Assembly: GCF_016591715.1 (NCBI RefSeq)
Contig: NZ_AP024109.1
Span: 310,001 to 374,000 of the forward strand
Source: Mesorhizobium sp. J8
GTDB taxonomy: Bacteria > Pseudomonadota > Alphaproteobacteria > Rhizobiales > Rhizobiaceae
DNA: 64,000 nt
Direction of reading: 5' to 3'
Part shown: piece after piece, positions 31,276-39,250 of the stretch
Layout of the letters: the number at the start of each line of letters is the position of its first letter
Position numbering within the stretch: the stretch's first letter is position 1
Translations under genes and position numbers: made by a program
Notes under the pieces: model-generated
What the model was told of the DNA's origin: nothing
Databases searched by the model: none
The model's input: the letters and a program-made list of their open reading frames with translations, nothing else

Positions 31276-32580
31276 ATGGCTGACAAGAACGGATTTTTCG
31301 ACCTCTCCAAGACGACGCTGTCGCGCCGCAGCGCGCTGAAGGGCATCGCCGCGGGCACCGGCCTTGCGCTGGCCCCCGGCTTCGTCCGCTACAGCCAGGC
31401 GCAGAGCTCGGCGCCCATCAGAATAGGCTTCCAGTCGCACCGCACCGGCATCGGCGCCGCCTATGGCCGCTGGTACGAGAGGACGAGCGCGGCCGCCGTC
31501 AAGGCGATCAACGACGCCGGCGGCATCGGCGGCCGCAAGGTCGAGCTGGTGATCGAAGATGACGGCACCGATCCGGCGCGCGGCGCCGAAGTGGTCAACA
31601 AATTCGCCAAGCAGCACAAGACCGACATCGTTTTCGGCACGCTTTTTTCGCATGTCGTGATCGGCTCGGCGCCGGCCGCCGGCGAGAACAAGATCCCCTA
31701 TTTCGTGGTCAGCGAAGGCCATCACGTCGCCTCCACCAAGCTCAACCGCTACGTCTTCCAGCCCGGCATCACCGATGTGAAGAGCCAGATCCAGTCGATG
31801 GCGCCGTGGATCGCTGCCAACGCCGGCAAGAAGGTGACGCAGATCTTCCCCGACTTCGCCTTCGGCTACGACCATCGCGACTACCTGCCGCCTGCGCTGA
31901 AGGCGCAGGGCGCCGACGTGATCGCCCAGATCGCCATCCCGCCGACGGAGTCGTCCTTCACGAAATACTTCCCGCAGATCCCGGCCGAGACCGAGGTGAT
32001 CTACCACGTCATGGTCGGCCCTGCCGTGCTCACCTTCGTCAAGGAGCTCGGCGAGTTCTACGGCTCGCAGCGACCGCAACTCTTCGGCTTCATCGATTCG
32101 CTCGAAGCCGTCGACATCAACAGCCCCGGCCTCGAATTCCTCGATGGCAGCCATTTCTGGGAAGGCTCGCCGCGCTATGCGCAGCCTGACGATTCCGCTG
32201 CGCAAAAAGCCTATCGCGCCGCCGTCGGCATCGACGACAATGGCGCCGCCGTCGGTGATCCCAAGGACGTCTCCACCGCAGCCCATATGTTCGGCTGCTG
32301 GGAAACGCTCTATGTCGTCAAGAAGGCGATGGAGGATGCCGGCTACAAGGGACCCGAGGACCGCGCCAAACTGATCGAGGCCACCGAGGCGTTGAAGGAA
32401 TTCGCCGAAGGGCCGGAGCATCCGCAGGGCCCGAAAACCTTCAACGGCAAGATCCACCAGTGCTTCGGCATCCAGAACATCTCCAAGATCGAAGGCGGCA
32501 AGCTCAAGGTCGTCCACAAGACCAAGATCGAAGACGGGCTCTACGAGCCGGAAGGGGATTACACGACGCAGGCGCTGTGA
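31276..32580 (+). CDS. Branched-chain-type ABC substrate-binding protein with Tat-like signal
   Basis: This 434-residue binding protein of the Leu/Ile/Val and urea/amide type starts with a twin-arginine-like leader (SRRSALKGIAAGTGLAL) ending near residue 42. The mature part opens IRIGFQSHRTGIGAAYG. Proteins of this group bind amino acids, amides, urea or aromatic acids. It heads a five-gene importer operon near nicotinate genes, so an aromatic or N-heterocyclic acid is a reasonable ligand. The permease gene follows after 16 bases, without a stem-loop. Confidence 0.87.
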   Translation: MADKNGFFDLSKTTLSRRSALKGIAAGTGLALAPGFVRYSQAQSSAPIRIGFQSHRTGIGAAYGRWYERTSAAAVKAINDAGGIGGRKVELVIEDDGTDPARGAEVVNKFAKQHKTDIVFGTLFSHVVIGSAPAAGENKIPYFVVSEGHHVASTKLNRYVFQPGITDVKSQIQSMAPWIAANAGKKVTQIFPDFAFGYDHRDYLPPALKAQGADVIAQIAIPPTESSFTKYFPQIPAETEVIYHVMVGPAVLTFVKELGEFYGSQRPQLFGFIDSLEAVDINSPGLEFLDGSHFWEGSPRYAQPDDSAAQKAYRAAVGIDDNGAAVGDPKDVSTAAHMFGCWETLYVVKKAMEDAGYKGPEDRAKLIEATEALKEFAEGPEHPQGPKTFNGKIHQCFGIQNISKIEGGKLKVVHKTKIEDGLYEPEGDYTTQAL

Positions 32581-32596
32581 GCTTGCCTCATAGCTG

Positions 32597-33478
32597 ATGC
32601 ACTTCGGACCCCACCTCCTCCTCGCCGCTCTCGAAGGCCTCGTCACTTCTGCGGTGCTGGCGCTGACGGCGCTTGGGCTGTCGCTGGTGTTCGGCGTCAT
32701 GCGCGTCGTCAACGTCGCGCATGGCGAGTTCTTCATGCTGGGCGCGGTGCTCGCCTGGGCGGTCTCGACGGCGATCTCCGGCCACCCGGCGATCGGCTTC
32801 GTGGCAGCACTTGTGATCGCGCCCTTGCTCGTCGGGCTGGTCGCGCTCGTCGCCGAGCGGCTGGTGTTGCGCCGGCTGAACTACAATCCCGAAGGCACCA
32901 TCGTCGCCACTATCGGCATGCTCTACATCATCCAGCAACTGGCGCTGACCTTCTACGGCCCCGAGGCGCGCCCGGTGGAGCCGCCCTTCAGCTACCGCAT
33001 CCTTTTGCCGTGGTTCGGCTATTCCGGCTACAAGCTGTCGGTGGTCGCCGCCTCCGCCATTCTGCTGGTGATCACCTGGCTGGTGCTGACCCGGACGAAA
33101 ATCGGCCTGATCATGCGCGCCACGCAATATGACCGCGAGACGGCGCAGGCCTTCGGCATTCCGGTCGAGCGCGTCTATGCCGGCGTCTTCGCCGTCGGCG
33201 CCATGCTGGCGGCGATCGCCGCGGTGCTGATAGTGCCGATCAGCCAGGCGCATTATCTGATGGGACAAGACCCGCTGCTGCTCTCCTTCATCGTCGTCAT
33301 CATCGGCGGACTCGGCTCGTTGCGCGGCACCATCGTCGCGGCGGTCCTGATCGGCCTCTCCGACGGCATCGTCTCGATGTTCTTCTCGCCGACGCTCGCC
33401 AAGATCATCGCCACGCTGGTCGTCGCCATGGTGCTGGTGTTCCGGCCGCAAGGCCTGTTCGGGACGACATCCAGATGA
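32597..33478 (+). CDS. Branched-chain-type ABC permease (LivH type)
   Basis: The 293-residue inner-membrane permease has the LivH pattern, with the motifs GLSLVFGVMRVVNVAHGEF near residue 30 and the late IIGGLGSLRGTIVAAVLIG. It forms the translocation pore with the LivM-type protein whose gene overlaps its stop as ATGA. Confidence 0.9.
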   Translation: MHFGPHLLLAALEGLVTSAVLALTALGLSLVFGVMRVVNVAHGEFFMLGAVLAWAVSTAISGHPAIGFVAALVIAPLLVGLVALVAERLVLRRLNYNPEGTIVATIGMLYIIQQLALTFYGPEARPVEPPFSYRILLPWFGYSGYKLSVVAASAILLVITWLVLTRTKIGLIMRATQYDRETAQAFGIPVERVYAGVFAVGAMLAAIAAVLIVPISQAHYLMGQDPLLLSFIVVIIGGLGSLRGTIVAAVLIGLSDGIVSMFFSPTLAKIIATLVVAMVLVFRPQGLFGTTSR

Positions 33479-34437
33479 GGGATGCTTCGCCGGCAAAGAC
33501 CTACGCCCTGCATATCGGCGTCATCGCGCTTCTGTTCGCGCTGAACTTCGTCCTGCCGGATTATCACCAGGGCCTGTTCGCCCGCATCATGGCGCTGGCC
33601 GTCTTCGCCATGGGCTACAACCTGCTCTTCGGCTATGTCGGCCTGCTCAGCCTCGGCCACGCCATGTTCTTCTCCGCCGGCCTGTACGGCGCCGGCCTGA
33701 CCATGTATCACCTCGGCTGGGGCGTTCCGGAAGCCTTCGTCGCCGGTATCGCCTGCGGCGCGCTGCTGGCCCTGGCCGTCGGCCTACTGGCGCTGCGCAC
33801 CTCGGGTGTCGCCTTCATGATCGTCACCATGATGTTCGCCCAGGTCTTCTATCTGCTTATCCTCTATTTCGCCGCCTGGACCGGCGGCGACCAGGGCCTC
33901 GTCATCCAGCAGGCGTCGCGGGTGGTCTCGATCGGCGGCGCCTCCTTCGACCTGACCGATCCAACCGTGCGCTACATGAGCGCGCTGGCGCTGTTCGCGG
34001 TCGTGCTGCTCATCACACTTGCCGTCGTCCGCTCCCGCTTCGGCCGTGTGCTGGTCGCGATCCGCGAGAACGAGGAACGGACCAGGATGCTGGGCTACGA
34101 CACGGTCGCCAACAAGCTTGCCGCGGTCGTCGCCTCCGGCGCCATCTGCGCTGCGTCCGGTGCTGCCTATGCCTTGCTGTTCGGCTATGTCGGATCGAAT
34201 TTCGCATCGATCCAGTATTCGATCCTGCCGCTGCTCTGGGTGCTGCTCGGGGGTGCCGCGACCACGCTCGGCCCGCTGGTCGGCACCCTGTTCATGTATT
34301 ATGTCACCGACATCACCAGCGGCTTCACCTCCGCCTATCTGCTGATCGTCGGCGTGGCGCTCATCCTGCTCGTCCTGTTCGCCCCGAAAGGCATTATGGG
34401 CAGCATCCGCGAGCGCTGGCTGGGGTGGCTGCCATGA
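33475..34437 (+). CDS. Branched-chain-type ABC permease (LivM type)
   Basis: This 320-residue permease shows the LivM layout of about eight membrane segments, with NLLFGYVGLLSLGHAMFF near residue 50 and the docking motif AIRENEERTRMLGYD near residue 198. Its start and stop both overlap neighbouring genes as ATGA, which indicates tight translational coupling within the importer operon. Confidence 0.9.
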   Translation: MRDASPAKTYALHIGVIALLFALNFVLPDYHQGLFARIMALAVFAMGYNLLFGYVGLLSLGHAMFFSAGLYGAGLTMYHLGWGVPEAFVAGIACGALLALAVGLLALRTSGVAFMIVTMMFAQVFYLLILYFAAWTGGDQGLVIQQASRVVSIGGASFDLTDPTVRYMSALALFAVVLLITLAVVRSRFGRVLVAIRENEERTRMLGYDTVANKLAAVVASGAICAASGAAYALLFGYVGSNFASIQYSILPLLWVLLGGAATTLGPLVGTLFMYYVTDITSGFTSAYLLIVGVALILLVLFAPKGIMGSIRERWLGWLP

Positions 34438-35162
34438 CGCCGCTGCTCACCACCAAGGGCCTGTCGCGCAATTTCGGCGGCTTGCGCGCCGTCGACGGCG
34501 TCGACTTCGCGCTGATGCCGGGCGAGATCCGCGCCGTCATCGGTCCCAATGGCGCCGGCAAGACCACTTTCGTCAGCCTGCTCTCGGGCCGCATCCGTCC
34601 GTCCTCCGGCAGGGTCGTCTTCGACGGCGCCGATATCACTGCCATGCCGGCTTACAAACGAGTTCGCCTCGGCGTCGCCTACACGTTCCAGATCACCAGC
34701 GTCTTTGCCAATCTCACGGCCTTCGACAATGTCGCGCTGCCGGTGCAACGCACGCTGACCGACGGCCGCTCGAAGGGGCAGGTCAGGACCGGCGTCATGG
34801 CGGCGCTCGAACGCACCGGCCTGGCCGACCGCGCCGGCACGCCGGCCGGGCAGCTTTCCTACGGACACCAGCGCCTGCTCGAAGTCGCGATGGGCCTGGC
34901 GCTGAAGCCGCGCCTGCTCATCCTCGACGAGCCGACACAAGGCCTGGCCGATAGCGAGATCGACAATTTCATCACGCTGGTGCGCGAGATCGCCAAGGAC
35001 GCAACGGTGCTTCTGATCGAGCACAACATGCCGGTGGTCATGCAGCTTGCCGACCGCATCACCGTCGTCAATTCGGGAAAGATCCTCGCCGAAGGTACGC
35101 CGGATGAGATCCGCGCCAACCGCCAAGTCCAGGACGCCTATCTCGGAGCGACCCATGGCTGA
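34434..35162 (+). CDS. Branched-chain-type ABC ATPase (LivG type)
   Basis: The 242-residue ATPase has Walker A GPNGAGKTTF near residue 37, the LivG-type signature QLSYGHQRLLEVAMGLA near 141, and Walker B LLILDEPTQGL near 162. The ATG at 34434 overlaps the LivM-type stop; the GTG nine bases earlier is less likely. Confidence 0.92.
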   Translation: MTPLLTTKGLSRNFGGLRAVDGVDFALMPGEIRAVIGPNGAGKTTFVSLLSGRIRPSSGRVVFDGADITAMPAYKRVRLGVAYTFQITSVFANLTAFDNVALPVQRTLTDGRSKGQVRTGVMAALERTGLADRAGTPAGQLSYGHQRLLEVAMGLALKPRLLILDEPTQGLADSEIDNFITLVREIAKDATVLLIEHNMPVVMQLADRITVVNSGKILAEGTPDEIRANRQVQDAYLGATHG

Positions 35163-35883
35163 CACCGTTGGAACCGATGGTGGATTGCTTGCCATCTCCG
35201 GCCTCGATTGCTTCTATGGCGAGGTGCAGGTGCTCTACGGTCTCGACCTGGCCTTGAACAAGGGCGAGGTGCTGTGTCTGTTCGGCCGCAACGGCGCCGG
35301 CAAGACGACGACGCTGAAGGCGATCATGGGTCTGGTGCCGGCAGCGGCCGGCTCGATCAAGCTGGACGGCAAGGAACTGACCGGCCTCGCCGCGCATGAC
35401 GTGCCGAAGGCCGGCGTCGCCTATGTACCCCAGGGCAGGCGGCTGTTCGCCGAGATGACGGTGGCGGAGAACATCGAGATCGGGCTGATGGCGCGCGGCA
35501 AGGGCAGAGAGGCGCGTGAAAACGTCCTCGATCTCTTCCCGTTGCTCAGGGAGCGGCTGAAGCAGCGCTCCGGCACGCTCTCCGGCGGCGAGCAGCAGAT
35601 GCTGGCCATGGCCCGCGCGCTCTGCCTCGAGCCGCAGGTGCTGCTACTCGACGAGCCGACCGAAGGATTGATGCCGTCGATGATCGCCAAGATCCGCGAG
35701 ACGGTGGCGAAGTTGCGCGAGCTCGGCGTCTCGACCATCCTGGTCGAGCAGCGTGTCGACGCCGTGCTGTCGGTGGCGGATCGTGTCTGCTTCATCGAGA
35801 ACGGCCGCAACCGCGAGACGGTCGATGTCGAGGCACTGCGGGCCGATCCGTCGGCGGTGCGAAGATATGTGGGTGTCGGTTAG
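35155..35883 (+). CDS. Branched-chain-type ABC ATPase (LivF type)
   Basis: This 242-residue ATPase has Walker A GRNGAGKTTT near residue 42, the signature TLSGGEQQMLAMARAL near 142 and Walker B LLLDEPTEGL. It works as a heterodimer with the LivG-type ATPase. The start at 35155 overlaps the previous gene by eight bases. Its stop codon overlaps the stop of the convergent antiporter gene, so no spacer is left between the two units. Confidence 0.92.
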   Translation: MADTVGTDGGLLAISGLDCFYGEVQVLYGLDLALNKGEVLCLFGRNGAGKTTTLKAIMGLVPAAAGSIKLDGKELTGLAAHDVPKAGVAYVPQGRRLFAEMTVAENIEIGLMARGKGREARENVLDLFPLLRERLKQRSGTLSGGEQQMLAMARALCLEPQVLLLDEPTEGLMPSMIAKIRETVAKLRELGVSTILVEQRVDAVLSVADRVCFIENGRNRETVDVEALRADPSAVRRYVGVG

Positions 35884-37298
35884 AAAAAAAGGAATCCCGC
35901 AATCAAAAACGTCGGGATCAGCACAAGGCCCGACCACGCCATGTAGCCGAAGAAGCCCGGCATCTTGAAGCCGCGATGCCTGGCGATGGCAAAGACCATG
36001 AAGTTCGGCGCGTTGCCGATATAGGTGTTGGCGCCCATGAACACCGCGCCGGCCGAGATCGCGGCAAGCGTCGAGGCGGTCTCCGTCATCAAGTGGCGCG
36101 CATCGCCGCCGGCCAGCTCGAAGAACACCAGATAGGTCGGCGCGTTGTCGAGGAAGGACGACAGCGCCCCGGTCAGCCAGAAATAGGCGAGGTCGTTGGG
36201 CTGGCCTTCCGTGGAGCTGACCAGCGCCACCAGCGGCGCCAGCGCGCCGTCCTGGCCGGCCCGCAGGATAGCGATGACCGGCACGATGCAGACGAAGATT
36301 CCGGCAAAGAGTTTCGCCACTTCGGCGATCGGCCCCCAGGTGAAGCCATTGGCCTCCCTGTGGCTCTTGTACGAGACCTTCAGCGACAGCAAGGCCAGCG
36401 CCAGGATGATGGCGTCGCGCACCAGGTTCTGCAGCTCGAGGCCAACGCCGAGGATCGGGACGCTGACGCCCGGTTTCCAGCTCGCCGAAAGCAGGATGGC
36501 GCCGATCACGCCGGCGAGCAACGGCAAATTGGCCAGGCCGCGCAGGCGCACCTTCGTGTCCGGCGTCGGGTCCTTGATCTTCGGCATGCCACCCTCCCGC
36601 CGATGCAGCACAGTGTCGAGCGCCAGGAAGACGATGAGCACCAGCCCGCCTGTGAACAGCGTCTCGCGCCACAGATTCGCGGTCGTCCAGAAGAAATCGA
36701 CGCCGCGCAGGAAGCCGACGAACAAGGGCGGGTCGCCGAGCGGCGTCAGCGAACCGCCTATGTTGGAGACCAGGAAGATGAAGAAGATGACCACATGGGC
36801 GTTGAACGGCCGGTTGTCGTTGGCGCGCAGCATCGGCCGGATCAGGATCATAGAGGCGCCGGTCGTGCCGATCACCGAGGCGAGCAGCGCGCCGATGAGC
36901 AGCAGGCCGGCATTGGTGAGCGGCGTGCCGTGGATGTTGCCGGCAAGCAGGATACCGCCCGAGATCGTGTAGAGCGCGAACAACAGGATGATGAAGGACA
37001 GATACTCGGTGAGCAGCGTGTGCAGCACCGCTTCGCCTGCGGTCGCGATGCCGAAGGCGACTGCCAGAGGAACCACGACCAGCGCCGCCCAGGCGGCGGC
37101 GATCTTGCCGTAGTGATGTTCCCAGACATGTTGGAAGAGCAGCGGTCCGGTGGCGATCGATAAAAGCAGGCCGGCGAAGGGCAACGCCCACCAGAGCGAC
37201 ATGGCGGCGCCCGGCAACTCATGGATTTCGGCGGCGAAAGCTTGTGCAGGAAGCAGCAGCGCGATCGCGAGCGCGGCAAATGCGAGACGCCCCCTCAT
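35880..37298 (-). CDS. Sodium/proton antiporter, NhaD-like (ion transporter superfamily)
   Basis: The 472-residue membrane protein has a cleavable-looking leader (MRGRLAFAALAIALLLPAQA), then about 11 membrane segments. The motif SNIGGSLTPLGDPPLF near residue 185 and the later SSFLDNAPTYLVFF are typical of NhaD-type antiporters. The ATG at 37298 lies inside the end of a palindromic repeat (CCGGATGAGGGG) and has no clear ribosome site. No later start keeps the leader. It is convergent with the importer operon; a functional link to it is not evident. Confidence 0.82.
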   Translation of the reverse strand: MRGRLAFAALAIALLLPAQAFAAEIHELPGAAMSLWWALPFAGLLLSIATGPLLFQHVWEHHYGKIAAAWAALVVVPLAVAFGIATAGEAVLHTLLTEYLSFIILLFALYTISGGILLAGNIHGTPLTNAGLLLIGALLASVIGTTGASMILIRPMLRANDNRPFNAHVVIFFIFLVSNIGGSLTPLGDPPLFVGFLRGVDFFWTTANLWRETLFTGGLVLIVFLALDTVLHRREGGMPKIKDPTPDTKVRLRGLANLPLLAGVIGAILLSASWKPGVSVPILGVGLELQNLVRDAIILALALLSLKVSYKSHREANGFTWGPIAEVAKLFAGIFVCIVPVIAILRAGQDGALAPLVALVSSTEGQPNDLAYFWLTGALSSFLDNAPTYLVFFELAGGDARHLMTETASTLAAISAGAVFMGANTYIGNAPNFMVFAIARHRGFKMPGFFGYMAWSGLVLIPTFLIAGFLFF

Positions 37299-37440
37299 CC
37301 GGCCGCTTCGCGGCCACCTTCTCCCCGGTGGGGAGAAGAGGCTGGCGCCAGCGCCGGCGACCTCCTCTCCCCTCGGGGAGAGGTCGGATTGCCCCGAATT
37401 GCTCTTCGCAATTCGGTTGGCAATCCGGGTGAGGGGGGCC
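37288..37440. repeat. Palindromic repeat, family B, large copy
   Basis: Several nested hairpins lie here: CCGGCCGCTT with its inverted GCGGCC partner, CTTCTCCCC with GGGGAGAAG, CCTCTCCCC with GGGGAGAGG, and GAATTGC with GCAATTC. The ends read CCCCTCATCCGG and GGGTGAGGGG. It fills the gap between the nicotinamidase and antiporter genes and carries the antiporter's apparent start codon. Confidence 0.8.
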
Positions 37441-37455
37441 TTCCCCACAGTCCGG

Positions 37456-38070
37456 TCAATCCGCCGAATGATCTTCGAGCGTCACGCCGGCTTCGCGCAT
37501 GCGTTTCAGCATCGCCTCGACCGAGCCGTTGAGATCGATGCCGCGGCAGGCGTCGAGCCTGACCGTGGTCTTGAAGCCCTGCTTCGCGGCGTCGAGGGCG
37601 GAGAAGGCGACGCAGAAGTCGGTGGCGAGCCCAACCAGCGTGATCGTGTCGATGCCGCGTTCCTTGAGATAGCCGCCAAGGCCGGTCGGCGTCGTGTGGT
37701 CGTTCTCGAAGAAGGCCGAATAGGAATCGATCGCGGTGCGGAAACCCTTGCGGATCACCAGTTCCGCCTTGGTCCATGCCAGCCCGGAATGGAAATCGGA
37801 ACCAAGGCTCCCCTGGATGCAATGATCCGGCCACAGCGTCTGCGGTCCGTAAGGCATCTCGATCGTCTCGAACGCTTGCCTTCCGCGATGGCTGGAGGCA
37901 AAGCTCGAATGTCCGGCCGGGTGCCAGTCCTGCGTCAGGATCACATGGTCGGTCCGGCGGATCAGGTCGTTGACCAAAGGCACGATCTCGTCGCCGCCGG
38001 CAACCGCCAGCGCGCCGCCCGGGCAAAAATCGTTCTGCAGGTCGATGACGATGAGCGCTTCTTCGGCCAT
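37456..38070 (-). CDS. pncA: Nicotinamidase
   Basis: PncA turns nicotinamide into nicotinate and ammonia. The 204-residue protein has the catalytic triad Asp10, Lys108 and Cys153 (VIDLQNDF, RKGF, ATDFCV) and the metal ligands Asp48, His50 and His54 in TQDWHPAGH. The gene is divergent from the hydroxylase operon, so nicotinate made from nicotinamide could feed either NAD salvage through PncB or degradation by that operon. Confidence 0.94.
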   Translation of the reverse strand: MAEEALIVIDLQNDFCPGGALAVAGGDEIVPLVNDLIRRTDHVILTQDWHPAGHSSFASSHRGRQAFETIEMPYGPQTLWPDHCIQGSLGSDFHSGLAWTKAELVIRKGFRTAIDSYSAFFENDHTTPTGLGGYLKERGIDTITLVGLATDFCVAFSALDAAKQGFKTTVRLDACRGIDLNGSVEAMLKRMREAGVTLEDHSAD

Positions 38071-38248
38071 GCGGCTTCCTCTCGTTTCGGCCCTGGTTCT
38101 ACCCCCTGGTTGGTTTGGGGGCTCCAGTCCAAAGCCGCTGACGCGACCGGAGAGGGAACCTTGACCAGATGGCCCGCGGCGTCAACCTCCGGCGCCATAA
38201 CAATCGCGTTCAGCTCTTCGCGGCGCCAACTCCGGCCCAACTCCGGCT

Positions 38249-38276
38249 TTGACAATTCCGAACGGCCTGATATCAT
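38249..38276 (+). promoter_or_regulatory. Promoter of the hydroxylase/reductase operon
   Basis: TTGACA at 38249-38254 and TATCAT at 38271-38276 are 16 bases apart and form the best promoter-like pair in the region, 117 bases before the first start codon. The -10 overlaps the candidate MarR operator. Confidence 0.6.
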
Positions 38277-38288
38277 TTGCATACGAAT
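38275..38288. promoter_or_regulatory. Candidate MarR operator, hydroxylase promoter
   Basis: ATTTGCATACGAAT is an imperfect palindrome. It matches the site at 50641 in 12 of 14 positions, and in 16 of 19 when the flanks are included. It covers the end of the -10 element, where a bound repressor would block transcription. The MarR gene at the end of the same operon is the natural candidate to bind it. Confidence 0.6.
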
Positions 38289-38392
38289 GAATTTGACCGG
38301 CCCGTGCGCCGGCAAGAACACCCGAAGCAGGCACTTCGGAGGGCCAGGGGAAGGCTCTTTTTCGGGAAGGCCAATTGTCTGGAAGGCAGAGC

Positions 38393-39250
38393 GTGATCCG
38401 TTATGCGAAACCCACCACGGTCGACGAGGCGCTCGCTCTGCTTGGCGAGGATCGCTGGCGCATCCTCGCCGGCGGCACGGATTTCTACCCAGCGCAGGGC
38501 GCGAAACCTTTCCGCGACAACATCCTCGACATCAACGGTCTCGCCGAACTGCGCGGCATTGCCGAGACCGACGAGCATTGGCGCATCGGCGCCCGCACGA
38601 CCTGGACCGATATCGTGCGCTACCCATTGCCGGCGGCGTTCGAGGCGTTGAAATCGGCGGCGCGCGAGGTCGGCTCGGTCCAGATCCAGAACGTCGCCTC
38701 GGTTGCGGGCAATCTCTGCAATGCCTCGCCCGCTGCCGATGGCGTGCCGGCGCTTTCGGTCCTCGACGCCGATGTCGAATTGCGCTCGGCGAAAGCCACC
38801 CGCCATCTGCCGCTCGGCGCGTTCATCCTCGGCAATCGCCGCACGGCGCTGCAGCCCGGCGAGATGGTCACCGCCATCCGTGTCCCGAAGCGTTCCGCGG
38901 CCGGCGCCTCGGCTTTCGTCAAGCTCGGCGCCCGGCGCTATCTCGTCATCTCGATCGCCATGGCCGCGGCGCGGCTGGTGGTCGAGGATGGCATCGTCGC
39001 CGAAGCGGCGATCGCCGTCGGCTCCTGTTCGGCGGTCGCATGCCGTCTCGCCGGCGTCGAGGCGGTCCTGCGTGGCCGGCCAGTCACGTCCGCGCTTGCC
39101 GATGCCGTGCTGTCGGCGCCGTTCGATGAACTGTCGCCGATCGCCGATGTGCGCGGCAGCGCCGAATACCGGGAGCAAGCGGCGCGCGAGATCGTCGTCC
39201 GCGCCATGCGCGCGGCAACCGGGCTCGATCAAAGCAAGGTGGCCGCATGA
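38393..39250 (+). CDS. FAD-binding subunit of a xanthine dehydrogenase-family hydroxylase
   Basis: The 285-residue FAD subunit passes electrons from the iron-sulfur clusters of the partner to an acceptor. The FAD-binding segments LAGGTDFYP near residue 27 and [23 protein letters not shown] near 100 are present. The GTG at 38393 (start [14 protein letters not shown]) has a GGAAGG site; a TTG at 38375 would add six residues. The stop overlaps the next gene as ATGA. With the fused subunit downstream it should form a molybdenum hydroxylase. Confidence 0.85.
   Translation: MIRYAKPTTVDEALALLGEDRWRILAGGTDFYPAQGAKPFRDNILDINGLAELRGIAETDEHWRIGARTTWTDIVRYPLPAAFEALKSAAREVGSVQIQNVASVAGNLCNASPAADGVPALSVLDADVELRSAKATRHLPLGAFILGNRRTALQPGEMVTAIRVPKRSAAGASAFVKLGARRYLVISIAMAAARLVVEDGIVAEAAIAVGSCSAVACRLAGVEAVLRGRPVTSALADAVLSAPFDELSPIADVRGSAEYREQAAREIVVRAMRAATGLDQSKVAA

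Larger units (their letters stand above)
38071..38392. other. Divergent promoter region between pncA and the hydroxylase operon
   Basis: This spacer of about 320 bases holds no credible gene. The part nearest pncA carries TTGGTTTGGGGGCTCCAG-type sequence of no recognised class and a direct repeat of CCAACTCCGG (38228 and 38238). The right part holds a sigma-70-like promoter and operator described separately. Confidence 0.7.

Noticed and set aside
37391..37410. GAATTGC and GCAATTC resembling the SorC-type operator
   Set aside because: It lies within a family B repeat and is part of the repeat's own hairpin.
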